Shown: piece by piece, positions 44,009 to 53,201 of the stretch
How the letters are laid out: each line of letters starts with the position of its first letter
Numbering within the stretch: position 1 is the first letter of the stretch
NCBI RefSeq assembly: GCF_014203795.1
Contig: NZ_JACHJU010000001.1
Location: forward strand, 1,674,001-1,738,000
DNA: 64,000 nt
Origin: Streptosporangium album
GTDB taxonomy: Bacteria; Actinomycetota; Actinomycetes; Streptosporangiales; Streptosporangiaceae
Direction: 5' to 3'
Translations under genes and position numbers: made by a program
Notes under the pieces: model-generated
What the model saw: only the letters and a program-made list of their open reading frames with translations
Database searches by the model: none
What the model was told of the DNA's origin: nothing

Positions 44009-44542
44009 GTGGATCTGACCTCCTATGCCGAGCTGGCTGTGCTGCTCATCAACAGCCCCGACCGACTGACCGGCCTGGACGGGCTGCGCTCCCTCCTCGA
44101 GGAGGGTCGCCGCTACCGTCCCGGCTGCCGCATCACCCGGGGTGACCTCGACGCCCTGCGCGATCTGCGCGAGGAGCTCGTGACGGTGTTCGCGGCCGCG
44201 GCCGGCGGCGACGAGCAGGACGTGGTCGACCGGCTCAACTCGCTGCTGATCCAGCATCCGGTCCAGCCGCAGATCTCCGGTCACGACGGCGAGCGCTGGC
44301 ACCTGCACCTCACCGAGGGCGGCCGGATGGCCGACCAGTACGCCGTGGGCGCGGTGATGGGCCTGGCCACGATCGTCACCGACCTCGGCGTGGACCGGCT
44401 CGGCCTCTGCCAGGCTCCGCCCTGCCGCCGGGCCTATCTCGACACCTCCTCCAACCGGTCCCGGCGCTACTGCTCGGAGCGGTGCGCCAGCCGTGCGAAC
44501 GTGGCCGCCTACCGCGCCCGCAAGAAGGTCAACGGCCAGTAG
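44009..44542 (+). CDS. CGNR zinc-finger protein (ABATE-type regulator)
   Basis: 177 residues, GTG start. N-terminal ABATE-like helical domain (LAVLLINSPDRLTGLDGLRS ... LRDLREELVTVFAAAAGGDE), C-terminal zinc finger LCQAPPCRRAYLDTSSNRSR followed by YCSERCASRANVAAYRARK (C-x4-C ... C-x3-C). Such proteins are stress-linked transcription regulators in actinobacteria. Its 3' end overlaps the 3' end of sodX by 34 bp in convergent orientation. Confidence 0.88.
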   Translation: MDLTSYAELAVLLINSPDRLTGLDGLRSLLEEGRRYRPGCRITRGDLDALRDLREELVTVFAAAAGGDEQDVVDRLNSLLIQHPVQPQISGHDGERWHLHLTEGGRMADQYAVGAVMGLATIVTDLGVDRLGLCQAPPCRRAYLDTSSNRSRRYCSERCASRANVAAYRARKKVNGQ

Positions 44543-44814
44543 CGCAGCACCACCCGGCCGACCAGGGCCGACGGCGGCAGAGCGCCGAAGTCCCAGCTGT
44601 CGCGGCGGCCGGGGGCCCGCTGGTTGTCGCTCTCCAGCCACCACTCGCCGTCCGCCTCCCATACGGCCCGTTTGACGATCAGCCGCGACGGGTCGGACGG
44701 GAGCCGGGCGACGACCAGATCCCCTGCTCGGATCGGTGCGCCGCGCCGTACCCAGAGCCAGTCCCCGGAGCGCAGCGCGGGCAGCATCGAGTTCCCCTCG
44801 ACACGGACTCTCAC
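44509..44814 (-). CDS. sodX: Ni-superoxide dismutase maturation protease SodX (S26 type)
   Basis: 101 residues, GTG start with GGAGGGGG upstream. Signal-peptidase-like catalytic pair: Ser9 in VEGNSMLPALRSGD and Lys48 in SRLIVKRAV, and a late Gly/Asp region (SDNQRAPGRRDS). No membrane helix is evident. It is divergent from sodN, the usual sodN-sodX pairing; it removes the SodN propeptide so the N-terminal His can bind nickel. Confidence 0.92.
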   Translation of the reverse strand: MRVRVEGNSMLPALRSGDWLWVRRGAPIRAGDLVVARLPSDPSRLIVKRAVWEADGEWWLESDNQRAPGRRDSWDFGALPPSALVGRVVLRYWPLTFLRAR

Positions 44815-44904
44815 AGGGCGCAGCCCCCTCCCACACGGGTTTTCGAAGACGGGTAAGGTCGATTACTGGACCAGCTGATCTCAGCATCAAGGAAGGATTT
44901 TCCG

Positions 44905-45306
44905 ATGCTCGCACGACTTATGCGACCCAAGCACGTCGCGTCCGCGCACTGCGACCTGCCGTGTGGCGTGTACGACCCGGCCCAGGCTCGCATCGAGGCC
45001 GAGTCCGTGAAGGCCATCATGGAGAAGTACGCCGCGAACGAGGACCCGGTCTTCCGTTCTCGCGCGCTCACCATCAAGGAGGAGCGGTCGGAGCTGGTCA
45101 AGCACCACCTGTGGGTGCTGTGGACCGACTACTTCAAGCCTCCGCACCTGGAGACCTACCCGCAGCTGCACCAGCTCTTCTGGGACGCCACGAAGCTGGC
45201 CGGCGCCGCGGGCGGCAAGGGGACGGTCGACGTCGCCAAGGCCGACGAGCTCCTGGGCAAGATCGACGAGATTTCCAAGATTTTCTGGGCGACCAAGGCC
45301 GCCTGA
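44905..45306 (+). CDS. sodN: Nickel-containing superoxide dismutase
   Basis: 133 residues. A 14-residue propeptide (MLARLMRPKHVASA) precedes the nickel hook HCDLPCGVYD (His15, Cys16, Cys20), the ligand set of Ni-SOD. The rest is the four-helix body (ARIEAESVKAIMEKY, HHLWVLWTDYFKPPHL, LHQLFWDATKLA). It dismutates superoxide in the cytoplasm after SodX removes the propeptide. AAGGAAGG precedes the ATG. I do not see a clear Nur box in the 90-bp divergent region. Confidence 0.97.
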   Translation: MLARLMRPKHVASAHCDLPCGVYDPAQARIEAESVKAIMEKYAANEDPVFRSRALTIKEERSELVKHHLWVLWTDYFKPPHLETYPQLHQLFWDATKLAGAAGGKGTVDVAKADELLGKIDEISKIFWATKAA

Positions 45307-45404
45307 GCGGGTTGTCGCCGAGGCACGCCGATGATCCCCGCTGAGAGGTGGAGGGACGCGGCGGGCGGACGGCAAGGCGGCGCGCGGAGGTGCGGTCGCC
45401 GTCA

Positions 45405-45439
45405 CAGGCCCCGTGGGGAGTGCGACCACACGGGGCCTG
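45405..45439 (+). terminator. Terminator of sodN
   Basis: CAGGCCCCGTG (45405-45415) pairs perfectly with CACGGGGCCTG (45429-45439) around a 13-nt loop, about 100 bp past the sodN stop. Confidence 0.75.
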
Positions 45440-45572
45440 ACCTGTTGAGATGTCCCATTGAGGCGTCTTAGTGGGTTCTTGAGGTGTTCAAATCGTCCGG
45501 ATCGCGAGTCCAATTGGGCCATCCACCCTCTCGGGGCTGTAGGTTGCAGTCAGCGACTCTGCGAGGAGGAAC

Positions 45573-45998
45573 GTGACCGAACACACCGAGACGCCGGCGG
45601 TCGATATGGGCGGGATCCGCGACGTGGTGACCGTCCGGCTGCCGGCCGCGAGTGCCTATCTTTCCGTGCTGCGTACGGCGACCGCCGGACTGGCCGCACG
45701 GCTGGACTTCACGCTTGACGAGATCGAGGATCTGCGGATCGCGGTCGACGAGGCGTGCGCGATGCTGTTGACCCAAGCTGTTCCCGGGACCGACCTGTCG
45801 GCCGAGTTCGAGCTCACCGGTCAGCTGATGCAGGTCCGGGTCGAGGTCAGCACGGTGGGCAGCAGCGCGCCCAAACGCGACGACTTCGCGTGGATGGTGC
45901 TCACCGCCCTGGCCGACGATGTGGATGCCGTAACCGACTCCCCCGACCGCATGGCGATCGTGCTACGCAAGCGCCGAGGCGCGGCGAGGCCGGCGTGA
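45573..45998 (+). CDS. RsbW-like anti-sigma factor (GHKL kinase fold)
   Basis: 141 residues, GTG start with GAGGAGG upstream. RsbW/SpoIIAB-type sequence: DVVTVRLPAASAYLSVLRTA, TLDEIEDLRIAVDEACAMLL (N-box) and a short C-terminal half ending DRMAIVLRKRRG. The ATP-lid motifs are weak but the family match is clear. The stop overlaps the start of the sigma gene (GTGA), so they are co-translated; it should sequester that sigma factor until an anti-anti-sigma protein releases it. Confidence 0.85.
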   Translation: MTEHTETPAVDMGGIRDVVTVRLPAASAYLSVLRTATAGLAARLDFTLDEIEDLRIAVDEACAMLLTQAVPGTDLSAEFELTGQLMQVRVEVSTVGSSAPKRDDFAWMVLTALADDVDAVTDSPDRMAIVLRKRRGAARPA

Positions 45999-46795
45999 CG
46001 GAAAGGACTCGTGCCATGGCCGCCAGCGATCACGCGGTGCCCGACCGGGTGCGCGCGCGCCTGCTCTTCGCGGAACTGGCGGAGTTGACCCCCGACGACT
46101 CGCGGCGCCAGCGTATCCGTGACGAACTCGTCGAGCTCCATCTCCCCTTGGTGGAGTATCTCGCCCGACGGTTTCGCAACCGGGGCGAGTGGCTTGACGA
46201 CCTCACCCAGGTCGCCACCATCGGCCTGATCAAATCGATCGACCGTTTCGATCTGGGGCGGGGGGTCGAGTTCTCCACCTACGCCACCCCGACGATCGTG
46301 GGCGAGATCAAGCGGCATTTCCGCGACAAGGGGTGGGCGGTCCGCGTGCCGCGCCGCCTGCAGGAGCTCAAGCTCTCGCTCACCAAGGCGATCAGCGAAC
46401 TGTCGCAGCGCGAGGGGCGTGCGCCCACCGTCGGGGAGCTCGCCACGTTCCTCAAGATGACCGAGGAGGAGGTGCTCGAGGGGCTGGAGTCGGCCAACGC
46501 CTACTCGACGGTCTCCCTCGACGCGCCCGACTCCGGTGACGACGACGCGCCCGCGGTGGCCGACTCCCTGGGCATCGTGGACGACTCCCTGGAGGGCGTC
46601 GAATACCGCGAGTCGCTCAAGCCGCTGCTCGAACGGCTGCCGCCGCGCGAGAAGCGGATCCTGCTGCTGCGGTTCTTCGGCAACATGACCCAGTCGCAGA
46701 TCGCCACCGAGCTGGGCATCTCGCAGATGCACGTCTCACGGCTGCTGGCCAGGACCCTCGCCCAGCTCCGTGAGGGGCTGACCGCGGAGGACTGA
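45995..46795 (+). CDS. SigB/SigF/SigG-type alternative sigma factor
   Basis: 266 residues from a GTG overlapping the anti-sigma stop; an ATG at 46016 with AAAGGAC upstream is an alternative start. Region 2: RDELVELHLPLVEYLARRFR, LDDLTQVATIGLIKSIDRFD and GVEFSTYATPTIVGEIKRHF. Region 3: RVPRRLQELKLSLTKAISEL. Region 4: LPPREKRILLLRFFGNMTQS and QIATELGISQMHVSRLLART. All regions needed for core and promoter binding are intact. With the adjacent RsbW-like protein it forms a partner-switching module for stress or development. Confidence 0.93.
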   Translation: MTERTRAMAASDHAVPDRVRARLLFAELAELTPDDSRRQRIRDELVELHLPLVEYLARRFRNRGEWLDDLTQVATIGLIKSIDRFDLGRGVEFSTYATPTIVGEIKRHFRDKGWAVRVPRRLQELKLSLTKAISELSQREGRAPTVGELATFLKMTEEEVLEGLESANAYSTVSLDAPDSGDDDAPAVADSLGIVDDSLEGVEYRESLKPLLERLPPREKRILLLRFFGNMTQSQIATELGISQMHVSRLLARTLAQLREGLTAED

Positions 46796-46811
46796 CGCCC
46801 TTGCCGGGGTC

Positions 46812-47210
46812 TCAGTCTCGGTCGCCGTAGAGCTGGTCCCCGTAGAGGACATGGGTCGTCTGCGGGGACAGCAGCGCGACCACCCCGACCACCGCCGCGG
46901 CGATCAGCGGGATGCCGATGGCCTGCCGGCCGGACTGGATCAGCGTGATGGCGACCACGGCGGCGAAGATCTGCGCCAGCACGCCCGGACTCCGCGTCCA
47001 CCGCTCGGTCCGCAGCATCCCCCAGGCCACCCAGAGCAGGCCCGCGCCGACGAGGATCCCGAATGCGGCGACGAAGAGCGAGCTCAGCACGTCGGAGGGC
47101 CGGCCGACCACCGTCTCGACGCCGACGTAGCCGCCGAGCAGCAGGCTGGTGACGCCTTCCAGCCCCAGGACGGCGGCGGCGACGGTGAGGGTCATCGGGC
47201 GATTCGACAC
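46812..47210 (-). CDS. Small integral membrane protein of unknown function
   Basis: 132 residues with four hydrophobic segments (about 8-28, 42-66, 80-96 and 98-116): TLTVAAAVLGLEGVTSLLLG, LFVAAFGILVGAGLLWVAWG, VLAQIFAAVVAITLIQ and IPLIAAAVVGVVALLS. No functional motif recognised. Convergent with the sigma gene (16-bp gap) and divergent from the lipid-kinase-like gene. Confidence 0.75.
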   Translation of the reverse strand: MSNRPMTLTVAAAVLGLEGVTSLLLGGYVGVETVVGRPSDVLSSLFVAAFGILVGAGLLWVAWGMLRTERWTRSPGVLAQIFAAVVAITLIQSGRQAIGIPLIAAAVVGVVALLSPQTTHVLYGDQLYGDRD

Positions 47211-47287
47211 ATCCCAACTCTATCGCCGGGGCGCCTCGGTCGGATTTCCCCAGCCCGGACGGCCATATCGGCGGATACCCTGGCGTT

Positions 47288-48238
47288 ATGCGCGCGATGC
47301 TCCTGGTGAACCCCAAGGCGACGACGACCAACCGGCGGACGCAGGACGTGCTCATCGGGGCTCTCAGCGCCACCATGAGTATCACGGTCGAGGAGACGGC
47401 CTATCGCGGGCACGCGGCTCTGCTCTCCCGTAAGGCCCACGCCTCGGGATACGACGTGGTGGCCGTGCTCGGTGGCGACGGCACGATCAACGAGGCCGCG
47501 AACGGCCTTCTCGACGCGGAGGACGGCCGGGACGGGGATGCGACGGACCGTCCGGCGTTGCTGGTGATCCCCGGCGGCAGCGCGAACGTCTTCGCCCGGG
47601 CGCTGGGGCTGCCGAACAGCACGGTCGAGGCGGTCGGCGCGGTGCTGGAGGCGATCCGTGACGGCCGGCGGCGCACCGTCGGGCTGGGACAGGCGCTCTG
47701 GAATGACGAAAGCCGATATTTCACGTTCTGTAGTGGCTTGGGGTATGACGCCGAAGTGATCCGGGCGGTGGAGGGCATGCGCGGCACCGGCCGCAAGGCC
47801 ACCCCCACGCGCTATGTGAACACCGCGTTACACCACTATCTCTCGACCGACAAACGCCATGCCGCCATCACCATCGAGGGGCCGGACGTGCCCCGGGCCG
47901 GAAACGTCTTCATGGCGATCATCTCCAACACCTCGCCCTGGACCTACGTGGGCTCCCGGCCGATCTGCCCGACCCCGTGGGCGAGCTTCGAGACGGGTCT
48001 CGACCTGTTGGGACTCCAGCGCCTGGGCATGCCGTCGATGGTCCACCTCCTGCCCCAGATCACAGGTGCGCGCGACACCCTGCCCACCGGCCGCCACCTG
48101 GTGCAGCTCCATGACGAGAAGGAGTTCACGCTGACCGCCGAACGCCCGGTGGCCTTCCAGCTCGACGGCGACTACCTGGGCGAGGTCGAGCAGGTGACCT
48201 TCCGGTCCATCCCGAACGCGTTACAAGTCTTGGTCTAG
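47288..48238 (+). CDS. Diacylglycerol kinase-like (DAGKc) lipid kinase
   Basis: 316 residues. N-terminal AMLLVNPKATTTNRRTQDVL, VVAVLGGDGTINEAANGLLD (GGDGT nucleotide motif) and VIPGGSANVFARALGLPN are the catalytic signature of DAGK/sphingosine-kinase/YegS enzymes. The C-terminal beta domain ends with FQLDGDYLGEVEQVTFRSIP. It phosphorylates a lipid such as diacylglycerol at the membrane. A gene of this kind next to whiB1 is also known in mycobacteria. Confidence 0.9.
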   Translation: MRAMLLVNPKATTTNRRTQDVLIGALSATMSITVEETAYRGHAALLSRKAHASGYDVVAVLGGDGTINEAANGLLDAEDGRDGDATDRPALLVIPGGSANVFARALGLPNSTVEAVGAVLEAIRDGRRRTVGLGQALWNDESRYFTFCSGLGYDAEVIRAVEGMRGTGRKATPTRYVNTALHHYLSTDKRHAAITIEGPDVPRAGNVFMAIISNTSPWTYVGSRPICPTPWASFETGLDLLGLQRLGMPSMVHLLPQITGARDTLPTGRHLVQLHDEKEFTLTAERPVAFQLDGDYLGEVEQVTFRSIPNALQVLV

Positions 48239-48518
48239 CTCGTTACATGCGGTCATTGTGTGACGCATCCGACATGCATATCCGGCAAAACGTTCCCCCA
48301 AACCTCTTGCATGTACTGAGCGTGGCTGACAATCTCAACATTGACGTCGGAACGTAGGACCTTTGATCGACCACCTCGCTCCCAGGCCACCGACGATCAA
48401 GCGAACGTGTCCCGGACCGAACAAGGCTCGGGTAATCGTCCGCTCTGGTTAGTGAAAGTCTTCACAAAGTGAGCCGATGGAGCCGCAGCAAGGGCTCCTC
48501 TTACGAAGGAGTGGACGC
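48239..48518 (+). promoter_or_regulatory. Promoter region of whiB1
   Basis: 280 bp without a gene. Two candidate sites: TGTGACGCATCCGACA at 48259-48274, a one-sided match to the Crp box TGTGA-N6-TCACA (mycobacterial whiB1 is a Crp target), and GTGAAAGTCTTCAC at 48452-48465, a 14-bp inverted repeat 54 bp before the start. ACGAAGGAG precedes the ATG. Binding is not shown. Confidence 0.4.
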
Positions 48519-48773
48519 ATGGACTGGCGCCACCGCGCTGCCTGCCGTGACGTGGACCCCGAGCTGTTCTTCCCGATCGGCAACACCGGCCCTGCCCTGA
48601 TGCAGATCGAAGAGGCCAAGCAGGTCTGCCGTACGTGCACCATAAGTGAAGCATGCCTCAAGTGGGCGCTGGAGTCCGGGCAGGACGCAGGCGTCTGGGG
48701 CGGCCTGAGCGAGGACGAGCGCCGCGCATACAAGCGCCGCACCGCCCGCGCCCGCACCCGCGCGAACGCCTGA
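48519..48773 (+). CDS. whiB1: WhiB1/WblE-type iron-sulfur transcription factor
   Basis: 84 residues. Four cluster-binding Cys at 9, 37, 40 and 46 (C-x27-C-x2-C-x5-C), the GVWGG turn at 58-62, and a basic C-terminal tail (RRAYKRRTARARTRANA) for DNA binding. Length and spacing match WhiB1 of mycobacteria and WblE of Streptomyces; the convergent pdtaS gene supports this. It holds an NO-sensitive 4Fe-4S cluster and binds the primary sigma factor. Confidence 0.92.
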   Translation: MDWRHRAACRDVDPELFFPIGNTGPALMQIEEAKQVCRTCTISEACLKWALESGQDAGVWGGLSEDERRAYKRRTARARTRANA

Positions 48774-48787
48774 CCGGACTACGCCGG

Positions 48788-48823
48788 CCCCTCCCCGGCC
48801 GCGGCTCAGGCCGCGGGGAGGGG
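48788..48823. terminator. Bidirectional terminator between whiB1 and pdtaS
   Basis: CCCCTCCCC (48788-48796) pairs with GGGGAGGGG (48815-48823), with an inner CCGCGG stem. It overlaps the last codons of pdtaS on the minus strand and lies 14 bp after the whiB1 stop. Confidence 0.65.
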
Positions 48824-50269
48824 GATGCCGAGGGTGACCTCGGTGCCGCCGCCCTGCCGGGGCTCGATGGCCAGCCGGCCCGACAGCTCCCCGACGACCA
48901 GGGTACGCACGATCTGCAGCCCCAGGCTGGTGGACGACTCCAGGTCGAATCCCTCCGGCAGGCCGGTCCCGTCATCGGACACGATCACGTCGAGCCGGTC
49001 GGCCCCCCGCGAGACGATCACCTGAAGCCGGCCCGGCCGATGTGCCAGCCCGTGCTGGACGGCGTTCTGCAGAAGCTCGGTGAGGACCATCGCCAGCGGC
49101 GTCGCGATCTCCGAGCGCAGCACCCCGAACGACCCGATGCGACGCGGCACGACCTGCGCCTCCGGGGCGGCCACCTCACCCGTCATCGCGATCACACGGT
49201 CGGCGATGTCGTCGAAGTCCACCTGCTCGTCGGGAGTGTGCGACAGCGTCTCGTGCACGATCGCGATCGACCCGACCCTGCGCACCGCCTCCTCCAGCGC
49301 CTCGCGACCCTCCGGCTGCCTCAGTCGCCGGGCCTGCAGCCGGAGCAGCGCCGCCACCGTCTGCAGGTTGTTCTTCACCCGGTGGTGGATCTCCCTGATG
49401 GTCGCGTCCTTGGTCATCAGCTCCCGCTCGCGACGCCGCAGCTCGGTCACGTCCCGGATGAGCACCAGCGCGCCGATCCGCCCGCCCCCGACGACCAGCG
49501 GGATCGCCCGTAGCTGCACGACGGTGCCACCCGACTCGACCTCGGTCTCCCGGGGCTCCCTGCCGCTGGCCACGATCATCAGGTTCTCGTTGATGGGCTC
49601 GTCGGAGTAGCAGAGGGTGGCGGTCGTACGGCCCAGCTCGGCGCCGACCAGGTCCGCGTTGAGACCCAGCCGCCGGTAGGCCGACAGCGCGTTCGGCGAG
49701 GCATAGGTGACCCGGCCCGCACGGTCCAGCCGGAGCAGGCCGTCGCCCACCCGCGGCGAACGGACCAGGATCGGCTCCGCGCCGGAGAAGGGGAATCTCC
49801 CCTCGGCCACCATCTGGGCCAGGTCCGAGGCGCTCTGCAGATAGGTGAGCTCGAGCCGTGACGGGGTGCGCGCCGAGGAGAGGTTCGTCGAGCGCTGGAT
49901 CACCCCCAGGAAGTGGTCGGCCCGCCGTACCGGAATGGTCTCCTCACGCACCGGGACCCCGCTCGACCAGTCGGGGTCGCCCTCCCGGCAGATCCGCCGC
50001 TCGTTCCAGGCGGTGTCGATGAGCACCCGCTCGCCCTTGGCCGCGGTCATCCCGACGATGTCGTCGTGATAGACGGTGGGCCCCGTGGTGGGCCGCATCT
50101 GCGCGACGGCGATCCATCCCGTGCCGTTCTTGAGCGGGACCCAGAGGACGAGATCGGCGAACGACAGGTCGGCCAGGAGCTGCCAGTCGGAGACCAGTGA
50201 GTGCGTCCATTCGAGGTCGGCGGCGTCGAGTGCGGTGTGGCGAATCGCCAGGTCACTTAGAGTCGGCAC
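48806..50269 (-). CDS. pdtaS: PdtaS-type cytosolic sensor histidine kinase
   Basis: 487 residues, no membrane helix. N-terminal GAF-like domain (about 15-155), PAS domain (about 165-275: RLDRAGRVTYASPNALSAYR), then HisKA_2 dimerisation domain with phospho-acceptor in REIHHRVKNNLQTVAALLRL (His295/296) and HATPase (AMVLTELLQNAVQHGLAHRP, VSDDGTGLPEGFDL, GLQIVRTLVVGELSG). This is the layout of mycobacterial PdtaS, which phosphorylates the antiterminator PdtaR; the whiB1 neighbour matches the mycobacterial order. The PdtaR gene is not in this window. Confidence 0.92.
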   Translation of the reverse strand: MPTLSDLAIRHTALDAADLEWTHSLVSDWQLLADLSFADLVLWVPLKNGTGWIAVAQMRPTTGPTVYHDDIVGMTAAKGERVLIDTAWNERRICREGDPDWSSGVPVREETIPVRRADHFLGVIQRSTNLSSARTPSRLELTYLQSASDLAQMVAEGRFPFSGAEPILVRSPRVGDGLLRLDRAGRVTYASPNALSAYRRLGLNADLVGAELGRTTATLCYSDEPINENLMIVASGREPRETEVESGGTVVQLRAIPLVVGGGRIGALVLIRDVTELRRRERELMTKDATIREIHHRVKNNLQTVAALLRLQARRLRQPEGREALEEAVRRVGSIAIVHETLSHTPDEQVDFDDIADRVIAMTGEVAAPEAQVVPRRIGSFGVLRSEIATPLAMVLTELLQNAVQHGLAHRPGRLQVIVSRGADRLDVIVSDDGTGLPEGFDLESSTSLGLQIVRTLVVGELSGRLAIEPRQGGGTEVTLGIPLPAA

Positions 50270-50337
50270 CCGTGCATCATGCGTTCTTTGCGGGCCCGAA
50301 CGCGAATCGAGCGGGTCTGACTGGCAGGATGCCCGCT

Positions 50338-51498
50338 ATGGAGCAGATTCCAGACCCGCTGGCCCGGTTCCGCGCGGCCACGGGCATGCGGGAGACCGCG
50401 GGGGTCAGGCGTGTCCTGCGCGCCCGGACACCGGACGACGACGGCCTGATCGACCTGGCCTCCAACGACTACCTCGGGCTGGCCAGAGACGGGAGGCTGG
50501 TCGCGGCGGCGACCGCGGCCACCCGGACCTGGGGCACCGGTTCCACCGGCTCCCGCCTGGTCACCGGCTCCACCGCGCTCCATGCCGAGCTGGAGGGGCG
50601 GCTGTGCGCCTTCACCGGGGCCCCCGGGGCTCTGGTGTTCTCCTCCGGGTACCTGGCCAACCTGGCTGCCGTGGCCACCCTGGGCAGGGGCGCGCTGGTG
50701 GTCTCCGACGCGGGCAACCACGCGTCCATCGTGGACGCCTGCCGGCTGTCCCGTTCCCGCGTGGTGGTCACCCCGCACAGGGACGTGACGGCGGTGGAGA
50801 AGGCGCTGGCCGGCCGGGACGAGGAGCACGCGGTCGTGGTCACCGACGCGGTCTTCTCCGTCGACGGGGACCTGGCGCCGCTGGAGGCCCTGCACGCGGC
50901 AGCCGTACGGCAGGGCGCGCTGCTGGTCGTGGACGAGGCCCACGCGATCGGCGTCGTCGGCCCCTCCGGGCAGGGCGCGGTGCACGCGGCGGGCCTGGCG
51001 GCCGAGCCGGACGTTGTGAGAACGATCACACTGTCCAAGTCCCTGGGCTCCCAGGGCGGGGCCGTGCTCGGGGCTCCGGAGGTGATCGAGACGCTGATAG
51101 ACACGGGCCGGTCGTTCATCTTCGACACCGGCCTGGCTCCCGGCAGCGTGGCGGCGGCACTCGCTGCTGTGGATATCCTTCAAAACCAGCCCGAACTGCC
51201 CGGATACGTACGGACCAGAGCGAGGGAGCTGGCCTCGATGGCCCGTGAGCTCGGCCTGGAGACCAGCGATCCGGCGGGTGCGGTCGTCCCGATCGTGCTC
51301 GGCCCACCCGAGGCCGCACTACGGGCCGCCCTCATCTGTGCGGAACGCGGAGTGCGCGCCGGATGTTTCCGGCCGCCTTCGGTGCCGGAAGGCCGCTCTT
51401 GCCTGCGGTTGACCGCACGGGCCAATCTGAGTTCCGATGATCTAGCGGTGACCAGGGGTGCACTCACCGCCGTGGCCGAGATGAAGGTGACCAAGTGA
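50338..51498 (+). CDS. bioF: 8-amino-7-oxononanoate synthase
   Basis: 386 residues from the ATG at 50338 (GGCAGG upstream). AOS-family motifs: LASNDYLGLARDGRL, GTGSTGSRLVTGSTALHAEL, SDAGNHASIVDACRLSR, VTDAVFSVDGDLAPLEAL, LLVVDEAHAIGVVGPSGQG, and PLP lysine Lys234 in TLSKSLGSQGG. It condenses pimeloyl-ACP/CoA with alanine, the first step of biotin ring assembly. It heads the plus-strand biotin cluster, followed by a GntR regulator, bioD and bioB; bioA is not in the window. Confidence 0.93.
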   Translation: MEQIPDPLARFRAATGMRETAGVRRVLRARTPDDDGLIDLASNDYLGLARDGRLVAAATAATRTWGTGSTGSRLVTGSTALHAELEGRLCAFTGAPGALVFSSGYLANLAAVATLGRGALVVSDAGNHASIVDACRLSRSRVVVTPHRDVTAVEKALAGRDEEHAVVVTDAVFSVDGDLAPLEALHAAAVRQGALLVVDEAHAIGVVGPSGQGAVHAAGLAAEPDVVRTITLSKSLGSQGGAVLGAPEVIETLIDTGRSFIFDTGLAPGSVAAALAAVDILQNQPELPGYVRTRARELASMARELGLETSDPAGAVVPIVLGPPEAALRAALICAERGVRAGCFRPPSVPEGRSCLRLTARANLSSDDLAVTRGALTAVAEMKVTK

Positions 51499-51574
51499 GT
51501 GAGCGAAACGGGCGGGTCCAGAGGCGCGGCGCCTCCGGTCACGCCGTTCCCGAGCCGTCTGGCGAGGTGCCGAC

Positions 51575-52294
51575 GTGACGGACGACTCTCCCAGGATTCC
51601 CAAGTACTACGACGTCAAACGGAGCCTGCTCGCGCTGACCAAGTCCCTGTCGGCGGGCAGCGCGCTGCCCCCCGAACGGGCGCTGGCGGTCCGTTTCGAG
51701 ACCTCGCGCACCACCGTGCGCCAGGCCCTGTCGGAACTGGTGGTCGAGGGCCGCCTGGTGCGCATGCAGGGCAAGGGGACCTTCGTCGCGCAGCCCAAGG
51801 TCGCCCAGGTCCTCCAGCTGACGTCCTACACCGGCGATCTGCGGACCGTCGGCCTCGAACCCGACACCAAGATCCTCGATATCAGCTACATCACCGCCGA
51901 CGAACCCCTGGCACGCAGGCTGGCGATCAACCCCGGCGGCCGGGTGCTCCGCATCCACCGGCTGCGTCTGGCCAACGGCGAGCCGATGTCGATCGACACC
52001 ACCCACCTGTCGGCCCGGCGCTTCCCCCGGCTCCGGCGGGAGATGGAGGTGCACGCCTCGCTGTACGAGACGCTGCACAACGCCTACAACGTGCGGCTGA
52101 CCGACGCCGAGGAGATCATCGAGACCGTGCTGGCGACGCCGTACGACGCGCAGGTGCTGAGCGTCGACGTCGGCCTGCCGATGCTGCTGCTCACCCGGCA
52201 CGCCTTCGACGCCGACGGAAACCCGGTGGAGTGGGCCCAGTCCCTCTACCGCGGCGACCGGTACAAGTTCGTCACCCGGCTGCGCCGCCCCTGA
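51575..52294 (+). CDS. GntR/HutC family regulator closely resembling DasR
   Basis: 239 residues, GTG start. Winged helix: [62 protein letters not shown] ligand domain: [60 protein letters not shown], ending [13 protein letters not shown]. The similarity runs the whole length with Streptomyces DasR, the regulator that senses glucosamine-6-phosphate-type ligands and controls chitin/GlcNAc use and development. It is inserted between bioF and bioD, so it may be a paralog with a local role, or dasR simply lies here. Confidence 0.85.
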   Translation: MTDDSPRIPKYYDVKRSLLALTKSLSAGSALPPERALAVRFETSRTTVRQALSELVVEGRLVRMQGKGTFVAQPKVAQVLQLTSYTGDLRTVGLEPDTKILDISYITADEPLARRLAINPGGRVLRIHRLRLANGEPMSIDTTHLSARRFPRLRREMEVHASLYETLHNAYNVRLTDAEEIIETVLATPYDAQVLSVDVGLPMLLLTRHAFDADGNPVEWAQSLYRGDRYKFVTRLRRP

Positions 52295-52340
52295 CGGTTC
52301 CCGAGATCACGAGAGCCCGCCGCCGCCTAAGGTGAGGTGG

Positions 52341-53063
52341 ATGAGCATCCTCGTGGTCACCGGGACCGACACCGGCGTGGGCAAGACGGTCGTCACCGCG
52401 GCGGTGGCGTCACTCGCCAGGGAGCGGGGCGCCTCGGTCGCGGTGGTGAAGCCCGCCCAGACCGGGGTCGCCGAGACGGAGCCCGGAGACCTCGACGACG
52501 TCATCCGGCTCGCCGGGGTGACGTCCACGTTCGAGTTCGCCCGGTTCCCCGACCCGCTCTCCCCCGCGGCGGCGGCCCGCACCTCGGGCCTTCCTCCGCT
52601 CTCCCTCACCCGGGCGGCGGCCCGGATCGGGGAGCTGGCCGAGTCGCACCGGCTGGTGGTCGTCGAAGGGGCGGGCGGGCTGCTCGTCCGCTTCGACGAG
52701 GAGGGGGCGACCCTGTCCGACCTGGCCCGGATGCTCTCCGCGCCGGTGCTCCTGGTGACCCGCGCGGCGCTGGGCACGCTCAACCACACCGCGCTGACGC
52801 TGGAGGCGATGGCCCACCACGGGCTGGAACCGGCCGGCGTGGTGATCGGCTCCTGGCCGGCCGAGCCCGGCCTGGCCGAGCGGTGCAACGTGGCGGATCT
52901 GGAGATGCTGGCCGCCCGGCCGCTGGCGGGCGCGCTCCCCGCGGGGGCCGGGACTCTCGATCGGGAGTCCTTCGCCCGTACGGCCCGCGCCGGCCTGGCC
53001 CCCGTGCTGGGCGGTGCGTTCGACCCCGCCGCCTTCCGCGACAGCTTCCGGCTCTCGCCGTGA
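52341..53063 (+). CDS. bioD: Dethiobiotin synthetase
   Basis: 240 residues from the ATG at 52341 (AGGTGAGGTGG upstream). P-loop SILVVTGTDTGVGKTVVTAA, then VAVVKPAQTGV (conserved Lys), HRLVVVEGAGGLLVRFDEEG and PVLLVTRAALGTLNHTALTL. It forms the ureido ring of dethiobiotin from DAPA, CO2 and ATP. In line with bioF and bioB. Confidence 0.95.
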   Translation: MSILVVTGTDTGVGKTVVTAAVASLARERGASVAVVKPAQTGVAETEPGDLDDVIRLAGVTSTFEFARFPDPLSPAAAARTSGLPPLSLTRAAARIGELAESHRLVVVEGAGGLLVRFDEEGATLSDLARMLSAPVLLVTRAALGTLNHTALTLEAMAHHGLEPAGVVIGSWPAEPGLAERCNVADLEMLAARPLAGALPAGAGTLDRESFARTARAGLAPVLGGAFDPAAFRDSFRLSP

Positions 53064-53201
53064 CCGTCCCGGGCTTTCCCCGTGGGCAATCCCGGGCCGT
53101 CACCATAGATGTCCCCGGGTTTTTGTCGCGGACGACCCTGGGCTCGTGCCGGGGCCGACCCTAGGCTCTTGCTGTAGACGACGGCCGGAGAGCGGAGCAG
53201 C

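Noticed and set aside
44815..44904. Nur (nickel regulator) box between sodX and sodN
   Set aside because: No TTGCAA-N5-TTGCAA-like sequence is present in the 90-bp region.
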